64,000 nucleotides of DNA from Maratus speciosus (taxonomy: Eukaryota; Arthropoda; Arachnida; Araneae; Salticidae), in contig CAWVRF010001058.1 of assembly GCA_963932465.1 (NCBI GenBank), positions 372,001-436,000 of the forward strand, written 5' to 3'. The translations under genes and the position numbers were made by a program. Under the pieces are notes generated by a model that made no database searches, had not been told where the DNA came from, and saw only the letters and a list, made by a program, of their open reading frames with translations. Below, piece by piece: positions 11,041 to 23,915 of this stretch (the stretch's first letter is position 1; each line of letters starts with the position of its first letter).

Positions 11041-13634
11041 ATTGTTAGAATATTCATCAGAAAGAGTTACCGCATATAAAACACGCAATATTTATGAATT
11101 GAATTCCGGTGCAGGGCTGAAAATTAATTTCTTAATAAATAATAAACCGAAACCGAATATATTGTTTCTACAATCAAAGCATTGTTAGAAAATTCATCAG
11201 AAAGAGTTACCGCATATAAAACACGCAATATTTATGAATTGAATTCCGGTGCAGGGCTGAAAATTAATTTCTTAATAAATAATAAAGCGAAACCGAATAT
11301 ATTGTTTCAACAATCAAAGCATTGTTAGAAAATTCATCAGAAAGAGTTACCGCATATAAAACACGCAATATTTATGAATTGAATTCCGGTGCAGGGCTGA
11401 AAATTAATTTCTTAATAAATAATAAAGCGAAACCGAATATATTGTTTCAACAATCAAAGCATTGTTAGAAAATTCATCAGAAAGAGTTACCGCATATAAA
11501 ACACGCAATATTTATGAATTGAATTCCGCTGCAGGGCTCAAAATTAATTTATTAATAAATAATAAAGCGAAACCGAATATATTGTTTCAACAATCAAAGC
11601 ATTGTTAGAAAATTCATCAGAAACAGTTACCGCATATAAAACACGCAATATTTATGAATTGAATCCCGGTGCAGGGCTCAAAATTAAGTTCTTAGTAAAT
11701 AATAAAGCGAAACCGAATATATTGTTTAAACAATCAAAGCATTGTTAGAAAATTCATCAGAAAGAGTTATCGCATATAAAACACGCAATATTTATGAATT
11801 GCATTCCGGTGCAGGGCTGAAAAGTAATTTTTTAATAAATAATAAAGCGAAACCGAATATATTGTTTCAACAATGAAAGCATTGTTAGAAAATTCATCAG
11901 AAAGAGTTACCGCATATAAAACACGCAATATTTATGAATTGAATTCCGGTGCAGGGCTCAAAATTAATTTATTAATAAATAATAAAGCGAAACCGAATAT
12001 ATTGTTTCAACAATCAAAGCATTGTTAGAAAATTCATCAGAAAGAGTTACCGCATATAAAACACGCAATATTTATGAATTGAATTCCGGTGCAGGGCTGA
12101 AAATTAATTTCTTAATAAATAATAAAGCGAAACCGAATATATTGTTTCAACAATCAAAGCATTGTTAGAAAATACAACAGAAAGAGTTACCTCATATAAA
12201 ACACGCAATATTTATGAATTGAATTCCGGTGCAGGGCTCAAAATTAATTTATTAATAAATAATAAAGCGAAACCGAATATATTGTTTCAACAATCAAAGC
12301 ATTGTTAGAAAATACAACAGAATGAGTTACCGCATATAAAACACGCAATATTTATTTATTGATTTCCGGTGCACCGCTGAAAATTAATTTCTTAATAAAT
12401 AATAAAGCGAAACCGAATATATTGTTTCTACAATCAAAGCATTGTTAGAAAATTCATCAGAAAGAGTTACCGCATATAAAACACGCAATATTTATGAATT
12501 GAATTCCGGTGCAGGGCTGAAAATTAATTTCTTAATAAATAATAAAGCGAAACCGAATATATTGTTTCAACAATCAAAGCATTGTTAGAAAATTCATCAG
12601 AAAGAGTTACCGCATATAAAACACCTAATATTTATAAATTGAATTCCGGTGCAGGGCTGAAAATTTTCTTAATAAATAATAAAGCGAAACCGAATATATT
12701 GTTTCAACAATCAAAGCATTGTTAGAAAATTCATCAGAAAGAGTTACCGCATATAAAACACGCAATATTTATGAATTGAATTCCGGTGCAGGGCTGAAAA
12801 TTAATTTCTTAATAAATTATAAAGCGAAACCGAATATATTGTTTCAACAATCAAAGCATTGTTAGAAAATACAACAGAATGAGTTACCGCATATAAAACA
12901 CGCAATATTTATTTATTGATTTCCGGTGCACCGCTGAAAATTAATTTCTTAATAAATAATAAAGCGAAACCGAATATATTGTTTCAACAATCAAAGCATT
13001 GTTAGAAAATTCATCAGAAAGAGTTACCTCATATAAAACACGCAATATTTATGAATTGATTTCCGGTGCAGGGCTGAAAATTAATTTCTTAATAAATAAT
13101 AAAGCGAAACCGAATATATTGTTTCAACAATAAAGAATTGTTAGAATATTCATCAGAAAGAGTTACCGCATATAAAACACGCAATATTTATGAATTGAAT
13201 TCCGGTGCAGGGCTGAAAATTAATTTCTTAATAAATAATAAACCGAAACCGAATATATTGTTTCTACAATCAAAGCTTTGTTAGAAAATTCATCAGAAAG
13301 AGTTACCGCATATAAAACACGCAATATTTATGAATTGAATTCCGGTGCAGGGCTGAAAATTAATTTCTTAATAAATAATAAAGCGAAACCGAATATATTG
13401 TTTCAACAATCAAAGCATTGTTAGAAAATTCATCAGAAAGAGTTACCGCATATAAAACACCTAATATTTATAAATTGAATTCCGGTGCAGGGCTGAAAAT
13501 TAATTTCTTAATAAATAATAAAGCGAAACCGAATATATTGTTTCAACAATCAAAGCATTGTTAGAAAATTCATCAGAAAGAGTTACCGCACATAAAACAC
13601 GCAATATTTATGAATTGAATTCCGCTGCAGGGCT
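11041..13634 (+). repeat. 2.7-kb tandem duplication, right copy
   Basis: It matches 8106-10839 marker for marker, including rare changes such as 'aagttcttag', 'aattataaag', 'aagctttgtt' and 'cacataaa', and the same 3-bp deletion monomer. The two copies therefore share a recent origin. This copy is one monomer shorter: the 'cctcat...gatttcc' monomer that follows D in the left copy is gone, so the D front (12301 on) runs straight into 'tttctacaatc'. Similarity ends inside a K monomer. The left copy then has 'tcttaat' and the E monomer, whereas this copy has 'ttattaat' and continues into C and J. Confidence 0.86.
12581..12717 (+). repeat. 137-bp M monomer, duplicate of the 3-bp deletion copy
   Basis: It carries the same 3-bp loss and the same M markers as 9786-9922. 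The offset of 2795 bp equals that of the surrounding 2.7-kb duplication, so the deletion happened once and was then copied with the segment. Confidence 0.9.
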
Positions 13635-16600
13635 CAAAATTAATTTATTAATAAATAATAAAGCGAAACCGAATATATTGTTTCAACAATCAAAGCATTG
13701 TTAGAAAATTCATCAGAAAAAGTTACCGCATATAAAACACGCAATATTTATGAATTGAATCCCGGTGCAGGGCTCAAAATTAATTTCTTAGTAAATAATA
13801 AAGCGAAACCGAATATATTGTTTAAACAATCAAAGCATTGTTAGAAAATTCATCAGAAAGAGTTATCGCATATAAAACACGCAATATTTATGAATTGCAT
13901 TCCGGTGCAGGGCTGAAAACTAATTTTTTAATAAATAATAAAGCGAAACCGAATATATTGTTTCAACAATGAAAGCATTGTTAGAAAATTCATCAGAAAG
14001 AGTTACCGCATATAAAACACGCAATATTTATGAATTGAATTCCGGTGCAGGGCTGAAAATTAATTTCTTAATAAATAATAAAGCGAAACCGAATATATTG
14101 TTTCAACAATCAAAGCATTGTTAGAAAATACAACAGAATGAGTTACCGCATATAAAACACGCAATATTTATTTATTGATTTCCGGTGCACCGCTGAAAAT
14201 TAATTTCTTAATAAATAATAAAGCGAAACCGAATATATTGTTTCAACAATCAAAGCATTGTTAGAAAATTCATCAGAAAGAGTTACCTCATATAAAACAC
14301 GCAATATTTATGAATTGAATTCCGTTGCAGGGCTCAAAATTAATTTATTAATAAATAATAAAGCGAAACCGAATATATTGTTTCAACAATCAAAGCATTG
14401 TTAGAAAATTCATCAGAAAGAGTTACCGCATATAAGACACGCAATATTTATGAATTGAATTCCGGTGCGGGGCTCAAAATTAATTTATTAATATATAATA
14501 AAGCGAAACCGAATATATTGTTTCAACAATTAAAGCATTGTTAGAAAATTCATCAGAAAGAGTTACCGCATATAAAACACGCAATATTTATGAATTGAAT
14601 TCCGGTGCAGGGCTCAAAATTAATTTATTAATAAATAATAAAGCGAAACCGAATATATTGTTTCAACAATCAAAGCATTGTTAGAAAATTCATCAGAAAG
14701 AGTTACCGCATATAAAAAAAGCAATATTTATGAATTGAATTCCGGTGCAGGGCTGAAAATTAATTTCTTAATAAATAATAAAGCGAAACCGAATATATTG
14801 TTTCAACAATCAAAGCATTGTTAGAAAATTCATCAGAAAGAGTTACCGCATATAAAACACACAATATTTATGAATTGAATTCCGGTGCAGGGCTGAAAAT
14901 TAATTTCTTAATAAATAATAAAGCGAAACCGAATATATTGTTTCAACAATCAAAGCATTGTTAGAAAATTTATCAGAAAGAGTTACCGCATATAAAACAC
15001 GCAATATTTATGAATTGATTTCCGGTGCAGGGCTGAAAATTAATTTCTTAATAAATAATAAAGCGAAACCGAATATATTGTTTCAACAATCAAAGCATTG
15101 TTAGAAAATTCATCAGAAAGAGTTACCGCATATAAAACACGCAATATTTATGAATTGAATTCCGCTGCAGGGCTCAAAATTAATTTATTAATAAATAATA
15201 AAGCGAAACCGAATATATTGTTTCAACAATCAAAGCATTGTTAGAAAATTCATCAGAAAGAGTTACCGCATATAAAACACGCAATATTTATGAATTGAAT
15301 CCCGGTGCAGGGCTGAAAATTAATTTCTTAATAAATAATAAAGCGAAACCGAATATATTGTTTCAACAATCAAAGCATTGTTAGAAAATTCATCAGAAAG
15401 AGTTACCGCATATAAAACACGCAATATTTATGAATTGAATTCCGCTGCAGGGCTCAAAATTAATTTATTAATAAATAATAAAGCGAAACCGAATATATTG
15501 TTTCAACAATCAAAGCATTGTTAGAAAATTCATCAGAAAGAGTTACCGCATATAAAACACGCAATATTTATGAATTGAATCCCGGTGCAGGGCTCAAAAT
15601 TAATTTCTTAGTAAATAATAAAGCGAAACCGAATATATTGTTTCAACAATCAAAGCATTGTTAGAAAATTCATCAGAAAGAGTTACCGCATATAAAACAC
15701 GCAATATTTATGAATTGAATTCCGCTGCAGGGCTCAAAATTAATTTATTAATAAATAATAAAGCGAAACCGAATATATTGTTTAAACAATCAAAGCATTG
15801 TTAGAAAATTCATCAGAAAGAGTTATCGCATATAAAACACGCAATATTTATGAATTGAATACCGGTGCAGGGCTGAAAAGTAATTTTTTAATAAATAATA
15901 AAGCGAAACCGAATATATTGTTTCAACAATGAAAGCATTGTTAGAAAATTCATCAGAAAGAGTTACTTCATATAAAAAAAGCAATATTTATGAATTGAAT
16001 TCCGGTGCAGGGCTCAAAATTAATTTCTTAATAAATAATAAAGCGAAACCGAATATATTGTTTCAACAATCAAAGCATTGTTAGAAAATTCATCAGAAAG
16101 AGTTACCGCATATAAAACACGCAATATTTATGAATTGAATCCCGGTGCAGGGCTCAAAATTAATTTCTTAGTAAATAATAAAGCGAAACCGAATATATTG
16201 TTTAAACAATCAAAGCATTGTTAGAAAATTCATCAGAAAGAGTTATCGCATATAAAACACGCAATATTTATGAATTGAATTCCGGTGCAGGGCTGAAAAG
16301 TAAATTTTTAATAAATAATAAAGCGAAACCGAATATATTGTTTCAACAATGAAAGCATTGTTAGAAAATTCATCAGAATAAGTTACCGCATATAAAACAT
16401 GCAATATTTATTTATTGATTTCCGGTGCACCGCTGAAAATTAATTTCTTAATAAATAATAAAGCGAAACCGAATATATTGTTTCAACAATCAAAGCATTG
16501 TTAGAAAATTCATCAGAAAGAGTTACCGCATATAAAACACGCAATATTTATGAATTGAATCCCGGTGCAGGGCTCAAAATTAATTTCTTAGTAAATAATA

Positions 16601-17335
16601 AAGCGAAACCGAATATATTGTTTAAACAATGAAAGCATTGTTAGAAAATTCATCAGAAAGAGTTACCGCATATAAAACACGCAATATTTATGAATTGAAT
16701 TCCGGTGCAGGGCTCAAAATTAATTAATTAATAAATAATAAAGCGAAACCGAATATATTGTTTCAACAATCAAAGCATTGTTAGAAAATTCAACAGAAAG
16801 AGTTACCGCATATAAAACACGCAATATTTATTAATTGAATTCCGGTGCAGGGCTGAAAATTAATTTCTTAATAAATAATAAAGCGAAACCGAATATATTG
16901 TTTCAACAATCAAAGCATTGTTAGAAAATTCATCAGAAAGAGTTACCGCATATAAAACACGCAATATTTATGAATTGAATTCCGGTGCAGGGCTGAAAAT
17001 TAATTTCTTAATAAATAATAAAGCGAAACCGAATATATTGTTTCAACAATCAAAGCATTGTTAGAAAATACAACAGAATGAGTTACCGCATATAAAACAC
17101 GCAATATTTATTTATTGATTTCCGGTGCACCGCTGAAAATTAATTTCTTAATAAATAATAAAGCGAAACCGAATATATTGTTTCAACAATCAAAGCATTG
17201 TTAGAAAATTCATCAGAAAGAGTTACCTCATATAAAACACGCAATATTTATGAATTGATTTCCGGTGCAGGGCTGAAAATTAATTTCTTAATAAATAATA
17301 AAGCGAAACCGAATATATTGTTTCAACAATAAAGA
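13137..17335 (+). repeat. Unit of 30 monomers between E junctions
   Basis: The left part belongs to the 2.7-kb duplication. From about 13700 it runs C ('aaaaagttacc'), J ('gaaaactaat'), A, D, 'cctcat' B with 'ccgttgcagg', I, B, F, G, H, K, a C/A mixture, K, C, K, J ('aataccgg'), F ('gttacttcat'), C and J with 'gtaaattttt', then the terminal cassette. The length of 4199 bp equals 30 x 140 minus 1. The alternating K-C-K-C-K run at 15100-15790 is a local expansion of a two-monomer pair. Confidence 0.8.
16357..17335 (+). repeat. Terminal cassette D'-C-B'-P-A-D-E, copy 3
   Basis: Full seven-monomer form, 979 bp. Its D' monomer starts 'attcatcagaataag' rather than the usual 'attcaacagaataag', so its first 20 bases look inherited from a neighbouring non-D monomer. 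The next base begins the first 12.5-kb super-unit with an O monomer. Confidence 0.85.
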
Positions 17336-20300
17336 ATTGTTAGAATATTCATCAGAAAGAGTTACCGCATATAAAACACGCAATATTTATGAATTGAATT
17401 CCGGTGCAGGGCTGAAAATTAATTTCTTAATAAATAATAAACCGAAACCGAATATATTGTTTCTACAATCAAAGCATTGTTAGAAAATTCATCAGAAAGA
17501 GTTACCGCATATAAAACACGCAATATTTATGAATTGAATTCCGGTGCAGGGCTGAAAATTAATTTCTTAATAAATAATAAAGCGAAACCGAATATATTGT
17601 TTCAACAATCAAAGCATTGTTAGAAAATTCATCAGAAAGAGTTACCGCATATAAAACACCTAATATTTATAAATTGAATTCCGGTGCAGGGCTGAAAATT
17701 AATTTCTTAATAAATAATAAAGCGAAACCGAATATATTGTTTCAACAATCAAAGCATTGTTAGAAAATTCATCAGAAAGAGTTACCGCATATAAAACACG
17801 CAATATTTATGAATTGAATTCCGGTGCAGGGCTGAAAATTAATTTCTTAATAAATAATAAAGCGAAACCGAATATATTGTTTCAACAATCAAAGCATTGT
17901 TAGAAAATTCATCAGAAAGAGTTACCGCATATAAAACACGCAATATTTATGAATTGAATTCCGCTGCAGGGCTCAAAATTAATTTATTAATAAATAATAA
18001 AGCGAAACCGAATATATTGTTTCAACAATCAAAGCATTGTTAGAAAATTCATCAGAAACAGTTACCGCATATAAAACACGCAATATTTATGAATTGAATC
18101 CCGGTGCAGGGCTCAAAATTAATTTCTTAGTAAATAATAAAGCGAAACCGAATATATTGTTTAAACAATCAAAGCATTGTTAGAAAATTCATCAGAAAGA
18201 GTTATCGCATATAAAACACGCAATATTTATGAATTGCATTCCGGTGCAGGGCTGAAAAGTAATTTTTTAATAAATAATAAAGCGAAACCGAATATATTGT
18301 TTCAACAATGAAAGCATTGTTAGAAAATTCATCAGAAAGAGTTACCGCATATAAAACACGCAATATTTATGAATTGAATTCCGGTGCAGGGCTCAAAATT
18401 AATTTATTAATAAATAATAAAGCGAAACCGAATATATTGTTTCAACAATCAAAGCATTGTTAGAAAATTCATCAGAAAGAGTTACCGCATATAAAACACG
18501 CAATATTTATGAATTGAATTCCGGTGCAGGGCTGAAAATTAATTTCTTAATAAATAATAAAGCGAAACCGAATATATTGTTTCAACAATCAAAGCATTGT
18601 TAGAAAATACAACAGAATGAGTTACCGCATATAAAACACGCAATATTTATTTATTGATTTCCGGTGCACCGCTGAAAATTAATTTCTTAATAAATAATAA
18701 AGCGAAACCGAATATATTGTTTCAACAATCAAAGCATTGTTAGAAAATTCATCAGAAAGAGTTACCTCATATAAAACACGCAATATTTATGAATTGAATT
18801 CCGGTGCAGGGCTCAAAATTAATTTATTAATAAATAATAAAGCGAAACCGAATATATTGTTTCAACAATCAAAGCATTGTTAGAAAATTCATCAGAAAGA
18901 GTTACCGCATATAAGACACGCAATATTTATGAATTGAATTCCGGTGCGGGGCTCAAAATTAATTTAATAATATATAATAAAGCGAAACCGAATATATTGT
19001 TTCAACAATCAAAGCATTGTTAGAAAATTCATCAGAAAGAGTTACCGCATATAAAACACGCAATATTTATGAATTGAATTCCGGTGCAGGGCTCAAAATT
19101 AATTTATTATTAAATAATAAAGCGAAACCGAATATATTGTTTCAACAATCAAAGCATTGTTAGAAAATTCATCAGAAAGAGTTACCGCATATAAAAAAAG
19201 CAATATTTATGAATTGAATTCCGGTGCAGGGCTGAAAATTAATTTCTTAATAAATAATAAAGCGAAACTCAATATATTGTTTCAACAATCAAAGCATTGT
19301 TCGAAAATTCATCAGAAAGAGTTACCGCATATAAAACACACAATATTTATGAATTGAATTCCGGTGCAGGGCTGAAAATTAATTTCTTAATAAATAATAA
19401 AGCGAAACCGAATATATTGTTTCAACAATCAAAGCATTGTTAGAAAATTTATCAGAAAGAGTTACCGCATATAAAACACGCAATATTTATGAATTGATTT
19501 CCGGTGCAGGGCTGAAAATTAATTTCCTAATAAATAATAAAGCGAAACCGAATATATTGTTTCAACAATCAAAGCATTGTTAGAAAATTCATCAGAAAGA
19601 GTTATCGCATATAAAACACGCAATATTTATGAATTGAATTCCGCTGCAGGGCTCAAAATTAATTTATTAATAAATAATAAAGCGAAACCGAATATATTGT
19701 TTCAACAATCAAATCATTGTTAGAAAATTCATCAGAAAGAGTTACCGCATATAAAACACGCAATATTTATGAATTGAATCCCGGTGCAGGGCTCAAAATT
19801 AATTTCTTAGTAAATAATAAAGCGAAACCGAATATATTGTTTCAACAATCAAAGCATTGTTAGAAAATTCATCAGAAAGAGTTACCGCATATAAAACACG
19901 CAATATTTATGAACTGAATTCCGCTGCAGGGCTCAAAATTAATTTATTAATAAATAATAAAGCGAAACCGAATATATTGTTTCAACAATCAAAGCATTGT
20001 TAGAAAATTCATCAGAAAGAGTTACCGCGTATAAAACACGCAATATTTATGAATTGAATCCCGGTGCAGGGCTCAAAATTAATTTCTTAGTAAATAATAA
20101 AGCGAAACCGAATATATTGTTTAAACAATCAAAGCATTGTTAGAAAATTCATCAGAAAGAGTTATCGCATATAAAACACGCAATATTTATGAATTGAATT
20201 CCGGTGCAGGGCTGAAAAGTAATTTTTTAATAAATAATAAAGCGAAACCGAATATATTGTTTCAACAATGAAAGCATTGTTAGAAAATTCATCAGAAAGA

Positions 20301-23300
20301 GTTACCGCATATAAAAAAAGCAATATTTATGAATTGAATTCCGGTGCAGGGCTCAAAATTAATTTCTTAATAAATAATAAAGCGAAACCGAATATATTGT
20401 TTCAACAATCAAAGCATTGTTAGAAAATTCATCAGAAAGAGTTACCGCATATAAAACACGCAATATTTATGAATTGAATCCCCGTGCAGGGCTCAAAATT
20501 AATTTCTTAGTAAATAATAAAGCGAAACCGAATATATTGTTTAAACAATCAAAGCATTGTTAGAAAATTCATCAGAAAGAGTTATCGCATATAAAACACG
20601 CAATATTTATGAATTGAATTCCGTTGCAGGGCTGAAAAGTAAATTTTTAATAAATAATAAAGCGAAACCGAATATATTGTTTCAACAATGAAAGCATTGT
20701 TAGAAAATTCATCAGAAAGAGTTACCGCATATAAAACACGCAATATTTATGAATTGAATTCCGGTGCAGGGCTCAAAATTAATTTATTAATAAATAATAA
20801 AGCGAAACCGAATATATTGTTTCAACAATCAAAGCCTTGTTAGAAAATTCATCAGAAAGAGTTACCGCATATAAGACACGCACTATTTATGAATTGAATT
20901 CCGGTGCAGGGCTCAAAATTAATTTATTAATAAATAATAAAGCGAAACCGAATATATTGTTTCAACAATCAAAGCATTGTTAGAAAATTCATCAGAAAGA
21001 GTTACCGCATATAAAACACGCAATATTTATGAATTGAATTCCGGTGCAGGGCTCAAAATTAATTTATTAATAAATAATAAAGCGAAACCGAATATATTGT
21101 TTCAACAATCAAAGCATTGTTAGAAAATTCATCAGAAAGAGTTACCGCATATAAAAAAAGCAATATTTATGAATTGAATTCCGGTGCAGGGCTGAAAATT
21201 AATTTCTTAATAAATAATAATGCGAAACCGAATATATTGTTTCAACAATCAAAGCATTGTTAGAAAATTCATCAGAAAGAGTTACCGCATATAAAACACA
21301 CAATATTTATGAATTGAATTCCGGTGCAGGGCTGAAAATTAATTTCTTAATAAATAATAAAGCGAAACCAAATATATTGTTTCAACAATCAAAGCATTGT
21401 TAGAAAATTTATCAGAAAGAGTTACCGCATATAAAACACGCAATATTTATGAATTGATTTCCGGTGCAGGGCTGAAAATTAATTTCTTAATAAATAATAA
21501 AGCGAAACCGAATATATTGTTTCAACAATCAAAGCATTGTTAGAAAATTCATCAGAAAGAGTTACCGCATATAAAACACGCAATATTTATGAATTGAATT
21601 CCGCTGCAGGGCTCAAAATTAATTTATTAATAAATAATAAAGCGAAACCGAATATATTGTTTCAACAATCAAAGCATTGTTAGAAAATTCATCAGAAAGA
21701 GTTACCGCATATAAAACACGCAATATTTATGAATTGAATCCCGGTGCAGGGCTCAAAATTAATTTCTTAGTAAATAATAAAGCGAAACCGAATATATTGT
21801 TTAAACAATCAAAGCATTGTTAGAAAATTCATCAGAAAGAGTTATCGCATATAAAACACGCAATATTTATGAATTGAATTCCGGTGCAGGGCTGAAAAGT
21901 AATTTTTTAATAAATAATAAAGCGAAACCGAATATATTGTTTCAACAATGAAAGCATTGTTAGAAAATTCATCAGAAAGAGTTACCGCATATAAAACACG
22001 CAATATTTATGAATTGAATTCCGGTGCAGGGCTTAAAATTAATTTATTAATAAATAATAAAGCGAAACCGAATATATTGTTTCAACAATCAAAGCATTGT
22101 TAGAAAATTCAACAGAATGAGTTACCGCATATAAAACACGCAATATTTATGAATTGAATTCCGGTGCAGGGCTGAAAATTAATTTCTTAATAAATAATAA
22201 AGCGAAACCGAATATATTGTTTCAACAATCAAAGCATTGTTAGAAAATTCATCAGAAAGAGTTACCGAATATAAAACACGCAATATTTATGAATTGAATT
22301 CCGGTGCAGGGCTGAAAATTAATTTCTTAATAAATAATAAAGCGAAACCGAATATATTGTTTCAACAATCAAAGCATTGTTAGAAAATTCAACAGAATGA
22401 GTTACCGCATATAAAACACGCAATATTTATGAATTGAATTCCGGTGCAGGGCTGAAAATTAATTTCTTAATAAATAATAAAGCGAAACCGAATATATTGT
22501 TTCAACAATCAAAGCATTGTTAGAAAATTCATCAGAAAGAGTTACCGAATATAAAACACGCAATATTTATGAATTGAATTCCGGTGCAGGGCTGAAAATT
22601 AATTTCTTAATAAATAATAAAGCGAAACCGAATATATTGTTTCAACAATCAAAGCATTGTTAAAAAATTCATCAGAAAGAGTTACCGCATATAAAACACG
22701 CAATATTTATGAATTGAATTCCGGTGCAGGGCTCAAAATTAATTTATTAATAAATAATAAAGCGAAACCGAATATAGTGTTTCAACAATCAAAGCATTGT
22801 TAGAAAATTCATCAGAAAGAGTTACCGCATATAAAACACGCAATATTTATGAATTGAATCCCGGTGCAGGGCTCAAAATTAATTTCTTAGTAAATAATAA
22901 AGCGAAACCGAATATATTGTTTAAACAATCAAAGCATTGTTAGAAAATTCATCAGAAAGAGTTACCGCATATAAAACACGCAATATTTATGAATTGAATT
23001 CCGCTGCAGGGCTCAAAATTAATTTATTAATAAATAATAAAGCGAAACCGAATATATTGTTTCAACAATCAAAGCATTGTTAGAAAATTCATCAGAAACA
23101 GTTACCGCATATAAAACACGCAATATTTATGAATTGAATCCCGGTGCAGGGCTCAAAATTAATTTCTTAGTAAATAATAAAGCGAAACCGAATATATTGT
23201 TTAAACAATCAAAGCATTGTTAGAAAATTCATCAGAAAGAGTTATCGCATATAAAACACGCAATATTTATGAATTGCATTCCGGTGCAGGGCTGAAAAGT

Positions 23301-23915
23301 AATTTTTTAATAAATAATAAAGCGAAACCGAATATATTGTTTCAACAATGAAAGCATTGTTAGAAAATTCATCAGAAAGAGTTACCGCATATAAAACACG
23401 CAATATTTATGAATTGAATTCCGGTGCAGGGCTCAAAATTAATTTATTAATAAATAATAAAGCGAAACCGAATATATTGTTTCAACAATCAAAGCATTGT
23501 TAGAAAATTCATCAGAAAGAGTTACCGCATATAAAACACGCAATATTTATGAATTGAATTCCGGTGCAGGGCTGAAAATTAATTTCTTAATAAATAATAA
23601 AGCGAAACCGAATATATTGTTTCAACAATCAAAGCATTGTTAGAAAATACAACAGAATGAGTTACCGCATATAAAACACGCAATATTTATTTATTGATTT
23701 CCGGTGCACCGCTGAAAATTAATTTCTTAATAAATAATAAAGCGAAACCGAATATATTGTTTCAACAATCAAAGCATTGTTAGAAAATTCATCAGAAAGA
23801 GTTACCTCATATAAAACACGCAATATTTATGAATTGAATTCCGGTGCAGGGCTCAAAATTAATTTATTAATAAATAATAAAGCGAAACCGAATATATTGT
23901 TTCAACAATCAAAGC

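Noticed and set aside
19157..19357. Open frame of 66 codons starting with TTG
   Set aside because: It exists only because one copy has 'tgttcgaaaa' instead of 'tgttagaaaa', which removes the in-frame TAG that closes this frame in other monomers. It is repeat sequence throughout, begins with a non-ATG codon, and 140 is not a multiple of 3, so no reading frame is kept from copy to copy.
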